From positions 36,675,870 to 36,739,869 of the forward strand of contig JAVUNC010000006.1 of assembly GCA_032173965.1 (NCBI GenBank): DNA of 64,000 nucleotides, given 5' to 3'. The translations under genes were made by a program, and so were the position numbers. Under the pieces are notes generated by a model. That model made no database searches, was not told the DNA's origin, and worked only from the letters and a program-made list of their open reading frames with translations. This document shows positions 38,301-52,510 of this stretch, piece after piece (position 1 is the first letter of the stretch; every line of letters starts with the position of its first letter). This DNA comes from Sitta carolinensis. Its lineage: Eukaryota > Chordata > Aves > Passeriformes > Sittidae.

Positions 38301-41300
38301 GAAATTGAGGAGCCTAATTATTATACCTAAGATACAATTTACAATATAAATGGCTTGAGGGAATTTGAGCTGATAATTTGGCTGCCACCTTTACATTATG
38401 GAATCCTGTAATCAGCCAATGCTTCCTCAAGTTCACCTGACTCATAGAAAGTTTGATGTCTAGTAAAGACCAGTAACATACTGATGTATCATATCAGGGA
38501 TCAGAAAAAAATTATATCTTTCTGCTATGGGGGTTGAGGGAAAGCCTCTAGACTCATTTTGATTAAAGGGAATGGGACAGAGAAAGAATAATCTTGTTGG
38601 AAGGAAGTATCTTTTGTATTGTCAAGTAAATGAAACTGTTTCTTCTTTCTCTGAGACTGTCAGGTTGAGAGCTTGGGTAGACCCTCAATGCAAAACAGCA
38701 GTGAAGTTATATTTTTAACAGGGTTTCTAAGGTTGAATTGGATGGGAAAGGTGAATTTGAGATTGCAAACGTTTTGAGACTAAGACTTGGAACAATAAAT
38801 GACTGACTCCATCTTTTCAAAAAAGCTGTGCTTGTTTCTCACACTCTATTTCCTTGCAGCTAATAAACTCTAATGAAATTACAGTGTCTTTATATTTCTG
38901 TGTTGTACAAATGTCCTTTCTCACTTTGTCCCCTCTTGAGGCTAATTTGTCTCTCTGATTATAGAATTATAAGAAAGTTACACTCACACTTGTTTCATCC
39001 TTTTCATTTATCTTTCCCTCTTCTATGATGAGAACAATTTTTTAATTGACAACTAAAAAAAGATATCAAGGAGACAATATAAGAAAGGGTTAGAGGACTT
39101 TAGACTTTTTCTCAGTTGAAATGTCAGACAGACAAGTTAATCACAAGCACACAAAATGAAAGACTATTGACCCTTTGAGGCCTAATAAATAGTTTTGCAC
39201 TTTTGCTTCTTTGCTTCTCCCTTCCATCCCCTAAAGAGATTGTAGTTAGAGACAGTTCCTTGAAAGCAGATGATGGCTGTCTAATGAGACAATTTCTCCT
39301 ATTAGGCTAATCCATTTACACTAAGTAGATTTAGAAGGATAATAATGCTTGCAGAAATAAATATCCATTTAACATTATTTTTAAATACGGAGAGGAAAAA
39401 GGTGACCCATAATAGGCACATTCTGTCATTAGAGTCTATCAGCAGTTTTACACCTGCATCTCATGAGCAGCTGAGTTGGGTGATATGTGATCTCATATGA
39501 ATACACACATCTATGTAGGAATGTAAATGTTAGTACAACAGGACTTTGTTTAGGAGAATCAGGATAACTGACAGGCCATTTTGACACTATAAGTCTGAAG
39601 CACACTACGGTTATGTATATTCAATACATGAAGCTAAAGGTCTGAGTTTATTATACAGGAGACACCGATAGAGCCAGATGAACACTTAAGAGATCAAAAT
39701 TATGAGATATGAATGAAATGTTGCATGATAATATGACATACTTTCAATTCTCAAACTGGTTTTTGTTTTTGGACTAACTGACTGACTGAAAACCCCTTTT
39801 CTAATCAGTGCTCCTTGAATTAACATACTGTGCTACTAGAACAGAGACAAAAATTAATTCTCTTAATTAATTCTCTTCTCAGAACTTCAATTTCTCCAAA
39901 TTTGGGTCAATTTCATTTGCTTAGACTTAGAGGCAAAGTTTATACTACATTGAAAGAGCAATTCCATAGCAAACATTAACTGGAGACACGTTTTTTCTTT
40001 CCCATCTTACATCAACATGTTTATTACAAGTATCCTGAGGATGGCCTGTGTAAGTGTGTATGACAATTCATGAAGATGTTGGAAATCTCAGGTGTGGGGC
40101 ACTACAGCCTCTAAGGAATAGCATTTACCTATTTTCCAGCTATATCAGAAGCCATGCTCGTGCTACTGCAGCAAGACAGGAACTGTGAGTCTGAAGTCAT
40201 TAATGGGTTTTCATTAAAATAATGACTCATGGCTAGTAATTCTGGGACAATTTTTGACTCCAATGATATAACTGTCTTAGAATTAGGTCAGTATGGAAGA
40301 GGTTAGAGAGGTACCAGCACTGCCAATTGGCAAAGTAGGAATTGAAGGAAAGTACCCAGTTCCTATGACATTTATTTTCTAAATTGGTGACTAGTCCTCA
40401 ACTGTGTTTTGGTATATCTCTCTCATTCCCCTCTCTCTGAGAACATAGAACATATTCATGCTGAAGATAAAAGAAAAATTAGGAGCAGAAAGCTTTACGA
40501 AACTGAGTGAAATTTCTCCAACATGCTGCCTTGGTCTTTGCATTTACTAAATTTCATGCAAGCACCTCATTTTAGCTCATCATAACTGACAGTGGAATGA
40601 TCAATCTTCAATAAATCAAACCACATGGATTGCATGAAAGAGAGAAAGGTATAATTAAGCTCATAGACCTGTAGCTCACATGTAGACATTCTCATTGTAG
40701 ATATCCAGTCACCCTAACAATTCTTTTTAACTGCAGAAAATATGGAGATAAGTGTCCAAAGCAGGGGATAACACCCATATGAATAACATTCCAAAAGTGC
40801 AAAATCCCCTTATAGATTATATGGGTTGTTTTGATGCTTCCCTCAAACATTGCAGTATCTGTTCTCTGCAATGCTATAGTCCATATTTTCTTCCTTCACA
40901 TGTGATCTGAGAATACTAATCAATCTTAATTGGTTTTTAGTGACTCAAATTTAAAAATGGGTCTCCAACTCAGGTAGTATGAGTAGGTTGAAGAAAACAA
41001 TTTGGTTCATAGTTTCAAATGCATATTTCCCCTATACTACATGCATTCAATAGCATCCAAATGGAGCTTAGGACAGTAAAGATTTTCACACAGTTCATTA
41101 AGTGGAAAAGAGAACCACTGTCATTCTGGTGTGCATTCATGCAGGAAAGGAAAACTTACACTCTTTTAAGCACCATATCTGAGTTTGGATTGATTTAAGG
41201 GAATCTGATGTGATATAATTTATATAGTGAAGCAGTTAGTAAGAAGATTGCAGAAGGAAAATCAAACAGCATAAAAGCATAGAGAGAGCTAATTTCTGCT

Positions 41301-44300
41301 GCTGTAATTAAGAGACCAATATATTATAATCATAAACATCTCTTTAAATAGTTATGTCAGGTCATTAAGAGAGCACCTGAGTTTGTTCCAACATGTCTTC
41401 ACAAAGCAGATGGGACCCTGTCAATTTGGCAAAAACCCAATGAAATCTGTTGGTAATCATTATTGCAGCCTCCATGTTGTTACTGTTAGCTCACCTTCAG
41501 CTAGGAAGACAGAATTAGACAGATGGTAATTAATTCTGGACAGGTCAAAAGGAATTATTGTGAAAAGAACAGAGAAGTGGTCTGGACATCAGGGCTCCTG
41601 GTTTAAGTTTCTCAGTGGCACTGAATCATAGCAGGGATTAGCCATACATAAGCTATATGGAGTACAACCCACTTGAAGTTCTATACTTTCACAATAGCAA
41701 AAATCATTGATACATACATTATAGATATAATAAATATTTTTATTAAAAACAATGCTTTGAAATCTTTGAAAAACTAAAAAAAAAAATCTGAACATATTTA
41801 ATACTACCTAGTAGCACAGGTTTGCTCGGTTATAGTTTTCTGTGGATTTATTTTTCGTTGGTTGGTTTTGCTGTTTAGGTTTTATTCTGAAATATCTTTG
41901 GTTGTTTGTTTTACCTCTATTTCAACTGTAAATCTCAGGTAAGTTCTTCCTACTGTCCTCCACATCTCCTTGTTAAAACATCTCTCTTTCTCTGTAACTA
42001 TCACTGGGACACTGAGAAAAGGACCAAACCTGTCAGCAATGAACTTTAAGTATCTTTTGTTTTTAATACAAACACAATGTTTTGGGGTTTTTTTTCCCAT
42101 CTTCTTGCTGATGTCTAGCTGGCCTACTTATTTCTCCATCACGTGGCACAAAACACTTGTTAGTTTTAAATAGCAAAATAAGATTTTCTATAACTACATA
42201 TAAGCTGATAGAGATTTTATAATTACAGTAGAAAAATGCAGAAAAGTAGCTCCCAAACAGATCATATAAGCTAATTGCAATCTTTTTTTGTAATGTAACA
42301 GTAATGTGACTGTTGACATATTAAGAATAATTATCAAAAATGTCATCTTAATTCTCAATTCTTCATTGAATCCTATTGGTTGCAATCCAATGCATTCTTG
42401 GACTTCAGAAAGAAAGCAAGTAGGGATATATTTTATAACTTTTCCTTTTTAGAATGGTTTTGTCATCATAAAGATATAAGCTCATGCTTGTACCAGCATG
42501 AGAAATTGTGGAAGAAGATAAAGGGGAGCAAAAAAAAACTGTAAAGTTTCTCTTATCCCTCTCCTTGCTAAACAAAGGTCCAGTTTACAGTTATCATTAA
42601 AAAAGACAAAAAATATATCTGTGAAATTGATCTAAAGGCTGTCATGTTCTCACTTAGTCACGTGAAGCACCTCTGGAACATGATATTGAATTTTTTTCTT
42701 GAAGTTTTGTGTTTTTAATAGGGAATTCTTTAGAGTTCCAAAACTTATATTCTGATACTCTAAAACATTTAGTAAGCCATATGCCCTGTGTTCTCATGGC
42801 CTTTCATTAAGTTTGAAATATCAAGTGTTTATTAATAGATTTTCTACACTGTATCACAGTGGATTTTTTTCTCATTGTTGGTTCTTTTGTTTTTCTATTT
42901 TCCCTTTAAATAAAAAAACATTAAATTCTATTAACTGACTAGATAAAAGAAGTACCCCAGAGTACACTAGTTTATGCCAAACTGACTTTGCCACAGAGAA
43001 AATAAATCAATACAAATCCTGTGGAGAAAGTAAGAAAAAAAATATTACCAAACATTAATGAAAAATAAATAAAGGAAACCCCACAGCATGATAATACAAT
43101 AGAAATATCCTGGAAAGTTTCAGAAAATAAAAGTTATTTAATTATCTTCATACACAATGTGTTATTGCAGATCTGAGAATTTAATTCCTTAGATTGAAAA
43201 AAACTCCCCTTTGAAAAATAGCTTTAAAACTAAAACAAACCCCTATTAAGCTCAAAGTCTTACATGTTGTTATCGTAGTACAAATTTACCTAAATTTAAA
43301 AGAAAATAATTAAGATTCAAACAATTCCAGTGAATCTGAAAATTTACTTGGAATAATTTGGCATATCATCTTCAACAAATGCATGAATCACCATAAAAAA
43401 GACCCCAACCTACTTCAAACCACTGGTAAAGCATGAGTTAATAACACCATGTTCTGTCATAAAAGAGCATCTTGATTAAAAAAGTAAAAAAAAAAATGTT
43501 ATGGCCCATTTTCAATAAAGCAGAAGAAAGCAGCCAAAATAAGAATCTTACTCTGCTCAAACACTGACAATCCTTAAGAGAACTCCTGAAGTATGACTGT
43601 AAAATCATAATGAGGTCTGGGCATATTTCTTTCTACTCAGGATTACACACAAACCTGGCACTGGGATTCAGTCATTCGATGATGAGGCAAGATCTGCTAT
43701 TCCAGATCTCTAGCTTCTAGGGTCTTTGCTGACACTCCTAAATCCTGATCTCAAATATTCCATTTTCCCACTCATTGCACTCTTTTATCAGAAAACATTA
43801 ATCGCAACAAACTGCCCTCTAGTTTTGCTTTACATTAATAACAACTAGCAAAAAAATATTATCTGTGTCATCAAATTACTACAGTTTATAATTTGCACGA
43901 TTACCCAAACTGTGAAAAGGGACATACATGGGTTTCCACTTAATTTGGGAAGTTTATCTTCCTTAAATCTATCCAGCTGTCTTGTCTGTGAGAGTGGAAA
44001 AAGTGTATTCTCAACACGAGTTATACACAATGTCAAATTTTACTGAAGACCAGAAAAAATGTAACTCTTATAAGATTCATATGCTCAGTTAAAGACTATA
44101 GGGAACTTTTCAATTTTTCTTGAGCTGATTGCATGTTTGTAGAGAAAACTATAAACTCTTTAGTCTGCGCTGGGATTTTATTTCAAACTTACCAATTCAA
44201 GAATACATATTTTTATAATTGATGGCAAGGCTTTTGATTGCATGAAGAACAAGAAATCATTGAAAATATTTCCACCAAGAAGTCGATTTTTGGAGCCAGG

Positions 44301-46310
44301 TCTTTGGCATACCAAAAGTATGTAAAACCATAGTAAGAGTTCTGCAGATAGATCATACTTATATTACATAGTAAAACATACTACTTTTTCAATTACAGTT
44401 ATTCACTAAAGCATGAATTGAAACTTAGATTTGACACTCGCCCATTAAACAATAACAAGACAAAAAAAGTAGTCTCATCTGGCATTGTAATGTCTAATTA
44501 TAGTCTTATCATGAACATATGGATATAATGGTAAGTTACAGGGCCATAATTTATTCCAATTTTTTTGTTTTACTAATTACTATTGGACTAGGTTGATTAG
44601 ATCTAAAGATAACACTACTACTTATTTAGACAAAATAAAACCCTAATTCGAATCTAATAAGAAAAATAGGAAAGCAACTTAGAGAAGGAGAAATCAGATC
44701 AGTATAAACAAAAATGTAATTGCAAAGTTTAATTAGTTAGGACATTCTTTTTAGGAAGCCACACAGTCTATATGACTAAATGCATGATTGTTAACAGTGG
44801 GCATTCGGAATATCTTTAACACAAACTCTCAGGGTTACCTAGACTGCCAGACTGCAAAGCTCAGCAAAGCTGTGCATTTAAGGCATAGGAATGGGTGTTC
44901 CTTCCCTTGGGACATCAACTCCTGGCCCTGTAGTGAGAAAGAGAAAAGCCTGACAAGTTCATATGTGACAACTGCAAGACATCAATGATCATATTTGGCA
45001 GCCTGAAGTGGGAACATTTGAGTTATTTTAACTGTTAGCAGGATTTCAAGCAAATTATACCAAGCTGCTTTGCAGAAACAAAGGAAATTGCTGACAATAT
45101 CAGGAAGAGTAGGAACATGCCCCTTTATCTTTCCCCATCATAGACTGTTCCTAAAACCATTGTATTTCTTTCTCATCACTTTACAAAATGAGATAAAAAA
45201 AAAACCAAGCAAACAACAAACAGGTGCACAAAATAATCTGTAGTGTGTAGTATCTTTTTCAGACAAAAATCCGAACCTTTCTCTTTTCTTTTTTAAGCTA
45301 TCAAGAAATACTGCATTATATATCTGTTGACTGTTTAGTCAGCCTTTAAAGTGTCATCAATCAGTTTATACTTGCTCCTTCAGTCTTGATCAAAGAGCAT
45401 AATTATGCTATTTCTGAGCATTTTGAAGTTTCCCTATGCTTAAGTATGTTTGAAGGCATAAAAATTGATGCTAGATATATTAAAATATGATAAAGTCATC
45501 TGCAATTACACTATAAGCCTAGTTTTTTTTCCTTTCTGCATATACTTGAATTACCACATTTAAGAGTAGCACCTGAACTGTAGGATTTCGTGAGGTCTCT
45601 GTTCAGTGAATATTTTCCTTACAATTAGAAGAAATGTAATTATTCTTCCTCTATATTTTAGAATGCCAAGTTGTGGAGATATTAAAAGACCTATCTGAGA
45701 TCAAGGTCAACTTGATCTGAGATCAAACAATGTACATGCAGTATAGACTGGAGGATTCAAGCATGTAATTTAAGATTATCTGTCTTTTCACAAAGTGGGC
45801 AGAGAAAGCATATTTACTATAGTTTACAACACTTCCTTCTTTACCTTTCATGTATAATATCACTTAGAAATTTCCCAGTATAAATTGCCTGTGTTGGAAT
45901 TTAGGGGTGACATTTATAATGTTGGTTAATAAGTGGTAAAAGATGGCTTCTTCTCCATAATGTCATGACAATATATTTATGGGGTTTGATTTTTTTTTTT
46001 TTAAATCTATCTGAAGTTCACAGAACAGTTCTAAATAATGTGCGAGGGGGTTATTTGTTTTTTCTTTTCATGTGATGCATAACAGCATATGAAATATATG
46101 TCAAAAAGCCTGTTCTGTATTAAGTCATTATTACAACCATGGGAAAGAGGACAAGTTGACCTTGGTTATACTACAGAGAATTATATTCCTGATTTGATCC
46201 ATGTTTGGGTTAGCTAATTCATCTGTTCCCCACATTTATTTCAAGTAGTCAAAGCTCTGCTTCTTCATTTTCATTTTGTGCTATATTCTTCTGTTTTTCC
46301 TCTATTGTAG
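32353..46310. other. Long AT-rich noncoding stretch
   Basis: About 14 kb without a recognisable gene, RNA or mobile element. Small items seen: a splice-flanked open segment at 33008-33088, a short C-rich tract near 37669-37690, a (CAA)n run at 38121-38136, an imperfect AATTAATTCTCTT direct repeat near 39852-39880, and a strong donor-like CAGGTAAGT at 41937-41945 with only T-rich noncoding-looking sequence before it. All open frames are short (60-72 codons) and unrecognised. Confidence 0.6.
38121..38144. repeat. (CAA)n followed by A-run
   Basis: Five to six CAA units run into eight further A residues. Confidence 0.85.
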
Positions 46311-46399
46311 CAGTAATGGAATGCAGATCACAAGAGGTGTGGATGGACCAACATGTCACCAAGGGTTTGCAGTGTAAATACTGTCATTACTTAGTACAG
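46311..46399 (+). other. Putative internal exon, BED-finger-like segment
   Basis: A pyrimidine-rich tract ending TCTATTGTAG precedes the segment and CAG|GTGAGC follows it, both close to vertebrate splice consensus. In the frame of an ATG at 46316 all 28 codons to the donor are open. The translation includes SQEVWMDQHV and LQCKYC, that is, a tryptophan followed about 11 residues later by C-x2-C. That spacing recalls the first half of a BED-type zinc finger, found in hAT transposases and proteins derived from them. The usual second pair of metal ligands is not seen in this segment. I do not recognise a specific gene. Splice-like signals around short open segments occur by chance, so this remains a candidate only. 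A decayed hAT transposon fragment is an alternative. Confidence 0.25.
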
Positions 46400-46682
46400 G
46401 TGAGCCTCAATGTGGTGTTTTCAAGAGTGACATTTTCAGAAGATATTTTGATATGATATTTTGATATATGATAGATTTTCAGAAGACATTTTCAGAGAAA
46501 TAGACAGTATCAGTATATGGTAGTATTCCAATTAAGAAACCATGGAGGAATGGAAACAGACACATTTTTGTTACTCTTGGAGTTCAGAACACTGCATGCA
46601 GCATTCTGCAGCTTAGCTTGAGTGAGCAGGTTTCTTTGCATGCCGTCTGTCAGTATTTTTTTTTACCAAATTTTCTTTTCAG
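46400..46682 (+). other. Putative 283-base intron, with local repeat
   Basis: It would begin GTGAGC and end with a T-rich tract and TTTTCAG. Inside, at about 46429-46496, the units ATTTTCAGAAGA and GATATTTTGATAT each occur twice, which is a small local duplication. Confidence 0.25.
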
Positions 46683-46766
46683 ATGTTTGGTCGAAGAAGA
46701 AACCGTGAAGATGAGACTACAATTTCTCTTACTTCTTTAAATGCTCTGTCTCCCCACTCTACTTGA
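46683..46766 (+). other. Putative terminal exon with stop codon
   Basis: The segment starts right after a strong acceptor (T-run, then TTTTCTTTTCAG). It is in the same phase as the donor at 46399, so joining the two keeps one open frame. Twenty-seven residues beginning MFGRRRNRED end at a TGA at 46764-46766. A serine/leucine-rich tail sits where a BED finger would place its histidine ligands, but no clear H-x(3-5)-H/C pair is visible. No polyadenylation signal was found in the next few hundred bases. Confidence is low; the phase agreement has roughly a one-in-three chance of arising at random. Confidence 0.2.
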
Positions 46767-49700
46767 ATCCACGCTTTGTTCTTTCTTTCTTCTTAACTCT
46801 TCTTGAAATAGTTTTCACAAACTATTTACCAAGACTCATTAGTTAAGGTCTATCAATTCTTAGAGGTCCAACAAGTATGTCTGAAACTTGTAGTACAATC
46901 ATAGCAGGGCAGAGCAAGCCTCTGGTTAGCAGAAGTGTATAGTTTTGTTGATAAAGGCATTGGGAGAGTCCAAGTGACAAAACTGATAGAAGAACCTGTG
47001 ATGCAAGTGAGAGATCATATCCTACCAAAGCAACAGGAAGAAAATATGGCTACACATTTTTTCTGATTTTGTTTTCCTTATGAATTTTACTCCCGCTGAA
47101 CAGAACATCTGAAACTGATTTCAATATGTATGTATTAGAATTCACTTTTGCAAATGTGTGTCTGTGTAGATGTGTGTATCTCTTAGGTAAGAATGATTTT
47201 TATAGTTATACTTCAGACCCTGAATAGAAGTTGTTTAGGCATTTTTGCATGTTTGCATTTTGAATTTTGCATTACACAATGGAGTAAAATGAGGGGTAAT
47301 CATATTGGGCACTGATCTTGAGTGTCTCTTTACAATGCCATATTAGCTAGTCTGATGTTTTACTGCTCAACTATTTATGCTCTTAAACAAGCATTATTCA
47401 GAGTTCTGGGTTTATATTTCCTAATTGAATACAATCAAATACAGTCACATTCTGTTAATACATTAGGCATGAAAACCTTCAATGCACATGATGTTACTTG
47501 TGCAGCAGTGATGGAAGGATAAAATGAGTCAAATCACCTCAATATTTCTTAATCATGTTGCCAAAGCTGCACAAATTCTATAGGGACTTCTTCCCAAGGA
47601 AAGAAACATACAGAGTTTTTAGATAATAACAAAAAAAAGCCATCACAGTTCAAGACACTGCATCATATTTCCCCCCTCCCCCCTGCAAAAAAGTTATGCT
47701 TTATGATCAGTTTTCCAGTTTTTGAGCTGAACTTGCAATGTGAAAGAATGATACAGCCACAGGATTAACCTCCCCTAACTAACAATGAAACCTATTAATT
47801 TTTCAAGCTTAAGAATACATATTAAGCAAATGTGGGTTCAATTATATAAGAAGAATTTCCCCATGGTGGATTCTTTAGATTGTGAAATATTTTCTGAAAG
47901 GAAATTGTGGAATCCTAGTAGCTGGCAATAGCTTAAACTGTGGGGAAAGAAACTTCCGCTGTTTAAGAAGGCTGGAAAATCAGTTTAAACATAGTTTCTG
48001 GATTTTAAGGCGGGAGAGATTCTATGTCCTACTGCTGTGACAAATTGACTTGTAAGCTTGAAAATTCAATGTACAAAAGGGGAATAAACTAGGTAAACAG
48101 CAGCAAAGGCAAATTTAGATATCTAATAGTGCATGTTTGTTTAGCATAAATGTTTCATAGCAGATAGCTGCAGACAGACAAAAAAAAAACAAAAAAAAAA
48201 GAAGAAAGTGTTTATTAGGTAAAACATTGAGGGTACAAAATCTCCTAAAGTAGAACAGGAATGATCTTTAACTGACAATCTTACTTCACTTAACAAAGCA
48301 TTCAGTGTTCTTCACTTTCTTCTTCTTTCCCTTTCCCCTTTCCTTATATTCCCTGGATATTCGATGCCTTACATACTGGCAGGGTGAGCATATGTTCTTG
48401 GTTAAGGACAATTGTTTATGAAATTTTTCCAGGTTTCAAATTTCTTTGTGGCAAGCAGAACACCCAGGCCCCTGGCTGGTAGGAATTGAAGCCATTCAGA
48501 AGTATGTAAACATTAGAGTGAGGAATTTATGAGTCTACAGTTCAGCTGTATGGAACATTTCTCAATGTGGAATTTTTTTCTTTTTGTCTTTTGTGTGCGT
48601 AGATTCCTTGACTTCAAACACAACTGAACAGTACCTGGGTGCAGATAGAAAAGAACAACATCTGGAAATAATAACTACCTAGCCATTAGTCTAATGCTTA
48701 TAGAAGAGCTAAGATAATGCTCATGTTTAAATTGAGAAAGTTTTTCCAAATGTATCACCCACATGATCCCGGGCTAAGCAGATAAATAGGATAAAGGTAT
48801 AAGGAGATATAATTAGGGGACTGTAAAAGAACTCCACAGTTGCTGACTGAATCTCTAAAAACATAAGAAAATGGAGATTCCTGAGCAGTTAAAGATTCTC
48901 TGGAAATTAAGGCTGGCAATTGAAATTATATTAACAACTAAATAAAATCCCACAAAGAGAATACCTTTATTTTGCCATGCAATGTAGCCTCTACTATTGC
49001 AGAAGAACATGGGTAATTTTACCACGACTATATGGTCATGGTCATTTATTTATAAAAAATGTCTTTTTCTGAATGGTGGGGAAAAAAACCCCATGATCAA
49101 AGTTCCTTTTGGCCTGCCCTGCCACTTCCCTGTTGCTGAATGTACTGAAAATTTTAAACTCATCTAAGTGGCTGAATGACACAGAAAACAACATTTGTAA
49201 GGATGCATAAGTATTACCTAGCAGGCAGATGTTTTGTCATCATCCCTGAGAGAAAAATAATTCTCAAAGGTGCACATGTAAACCAATGGTGACTGCAGAG
49301 AATGAAGCTGTCAGCTTAATCATTTAATTCTGGAGTGACAAGATAAAAATTGTGAAACGGATCAATCATTGATTTCAGTGATTTTAGTCTCAATATGAAA
49401 AGTACACAGAACTACTTCAACTCATATGTCTTTCGACCCTTAGAATTTAGTGATAACAATTTTCTATAGCTCTGGGATAAAGAGAATATCTCTCATATGT
49501 TATCATATTTAATATGCTTATTGTTGTCATTTTTTCATTCTACAGTTTCCTGCAGACTAAAACCTTTCCTGTTCTTAATCTTGTTTCCTGAAATGTATGC
49601 TGAGAAATGGAGAGGGAAAAAATATTGTATGTGCTTAACACATATTCCTCAAAATCGCTGGATAATAAGTTCAAGGTGTTGTCCTACCTTGAATGTACAA

Positions 49701-52510
49701 TGTGCCTGAAAAAGTCAAAACATAGGTTTACTTATTTCCTTAATATTCCATTGCAGACCAAGAGCTAATTTACATAATGAAACTTCTCATGGAAAAAAAA
49801 TATAGTAGTGCATGAAAAGGACATAAGACAAGCATTTGCTTTGCGGTAAAAATCAATCCAATATTTTTAATTCTAAATTCGGAACAAAAAAAAAAAATAG
49901 TTTTTGTTAAAATACAGTTTGTTTTCAGACTAACATTTTAGGAAAGTTTAAAACTAGTACCAAATAATTTACAGGTGCTCATTGGGCAGCATTTGATTTA
50001 TTATTCAAACAAATAATATATTGTTAATGAGAGTTTATTGTGGACATATTTTAAACCAAGAGAGAAGGGGAAAAAAGTATGTTCTCAGAGATTTGCAATT
50101 CTGAAAACAAAGTTATAAGCAACCCCTTCCATTTCTGAAGATAGTGACAATATCCATGATGTATCACTTTCCAAGTAATAGGTCTGCTGGAAATTTTCAC
50201 TGTGGCAGTAGAGATTCATCAGATGCTAAATTTCCAAAATTTTCTAAAGGTCTCCCTCTGTTCTTTCCTAATGTGGGGTTTTGTGGAAATTTTTTGAGAT
50301 GTAAATATATGCAGCTATGAAATTTTCTCAGCAGAAAGGCTTGAAAACTGTCACCCTCCACTAATTCAATGATTATTTACTTTACTGCCTAACTACAGCA
50401 AGGATAAGGTAAAAAGGCCAGTCTATGTGTATCCATGACATCTAAGACTGTAGCATAATTTGCTCTAGGCTGAAATTTGGCATGGGATTTAAGATGCTCT
50501 TTTATTTTTTCCCAGGTTTTGAAGAGTCCTTAGGGTTCGTTGACATTTCTTCTTCTTTCTTTCCCTAAACAAACATGCAGATAAACAAAACAAAACAAAA
50601 ATCAAAAAAAAAAAAAACACAAAACCAAAAAAAAACCTAAATCCCACAGAACTACAAAATAAATTATTCCAGGTGTTGGTTGGGACAGTTTGCACAAAAA
50701 AAACCCATTCTGTTTTTTTATTTTTTTCTTTTTCTGATGTTAGGGATTTTTTGTCTTTGGGAAATTGTAGAGGCATATGAGAAATAACTATTAAATTCTG
50801 TTAATATTTTAACTTTCATATTAGCTATAAGTTTAAGAAGAGATAATTCCATGCAAGGGAACCTGAGATAAGACACATCTTAGCTCCATGTACAGCAGTA
50901 CTATACTTAGAATTTGGGAAATGTTTCCTAATATGTGGGTGGAAAATCATTTGAAACGTCTATATTTTAACGCCTGGATGCAGAATCCTTTCTCTAGACC
51001 AATCTCAAGAACTGTTAACATACTGTCAGCATCTTCTGGTCCTGAACAATTAACAGAAGTGTTCAAAGTGTCACTGACCACCTATGTTTTTGAAACTCTT
51101 CAGTAGGTTTGAGATATTTCCCATGTATTTATTCATGTGTAGTCTAAGAAGTGTGTTAAAATGCAATACAAAAAAAACCAGCGCTTTGGCTCTTTTATGC
51201 AAAAAAAACTTTTCAGTTACCAGGACCCTCCTCCATCTCTGAAAACATTCCTTGTTCAGAAATTATCATCTAAGAACAATGGAATTTTATGACAAAAGTA
51301 GGAAGGCACAGTATCAGTAGTCTCAGTAGCAATTCATGGGGAAAAAAATGGGGGGAATAAAAGGGAACATTTTCTTTCTTGTGTGCCCTGCCTTACTTTA
51401 GTATGAAGGAAAATTTCATAAGCATGTTAAAGAACATGAATAGTGATGTTTACAAAATACATATGTATCTGTGAGTTGCTACTTATTTTTCTGAAAACAG
51501 GCTCTGTAAAACCTTTCCACACAATTTATGAACAAATGCAGCAAATTATTTATTTGTTTTTCCTTACTAATTTTGGTATAGAGAAGGAAAAATGTCTATG
51601 TTATTCATAAGATGAAAGAAGGATAACCAAAGTATACCAGAAGAATTGGTCTGATTAACAAGTTCTTAATCATTGAAACAACAATACTATTAGTAGAAAA
51701 AGCATGAATTCATTGTCTGACTCTAAAAGAGAACTTCCTGTGGTTTGGGGAAACTTTATCCTCAGTCAGGAAGCCTTAGCTTTGCCTGAGTTGATGTGTT
51801 TGGTTCTAGGTTATTTTGTGACATGAAACTGAGGAAATAATATATTAATATGTTACTCATTGCCTCCAAATTCAACCTAAATTGGGCTCAAGCAATTTTC
51901 TTAGCATTGTACATCCCTGAAAACAGTAAAATATATTTTTCTCCATTAAATAAGGAGAAAATATGTAATTGTCCAAATTTCTAAGTGGAAATCAGAATTG
52001 AAATAATACTTCATCATAGCTGCAGACAGATGCATGCTTAAGTGTATCTTTATAAGTCTTGAAGGTATGATTTTCATAAATTTATTATGTCTATATGAAC
52101 ACTTAAGAGAACAAAGTACTATTAGATTGTCTCTTGTCAAGAACATAACCTAATGGACCAGAAAATTATCCGACCTAGAGCACTATTTATTGGGAATATC
52201 TTTCTCTTCGAGGCTGCTCCTGAGCTCCTGAGGCCAAACCAAAAGATCCTTGTTGAGTTTACCTTTGTCCCTTATTCAGGCACGACTTTCATTTACTTTA
52301 ATGGGATTTTACTTGATCTAATTCCCTGACACTTATGTGATGCAGAGGAGTAGATTGCAGAGGAGGTGTTAGTAATGGCCTTTAAAACTGTCAAGAGCCC
52401 AAAGAACACTGATGTTATCTCAAGGAGGGCTTTTGTGCAGGAGTAATTTTATTTAGTGTTCTTTGAGTGCACTGTGAGTGCATGAACTCTCTCTCTTTCC
52501 AGTACACACA
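46767..52510. other. AT-rich noncoding DNA
   Basis: No gene recognised. It contains a double C6 tract near 47671-47683, A-rich runs at 48181-48200, 49886-49898 and 50587-50637, and near 52255-52330 a CATTTACTTTAATGGGA stretch that recalls a near-palindromic motif of old amniote repeats. The minus-strand open frame at 50489-50776 is Phe/Lys-rich because of homopolymers and is not a gene. Confidence 0.6.

Noticed and set aside
41875..41945. Perfect donor CAGGTAAGT with an acceptor-like TTTAG about 60 bases before it
   Set aside because: The enclosed sequence is T-rich and does not look coding in any frame.
48655..48800. Possible CR1 reverse-transcriptase trace (GGAAATAATAACTACCTAGC)
   Set aside because: The similarity covers about 35 bases and is not supported on either side.
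50489..50776. 95-codon Phe/Lys-rich frame, apparently membrane-like
   Set aside because: The hydrophobic run comes from translating homopolymer A/T tracts.
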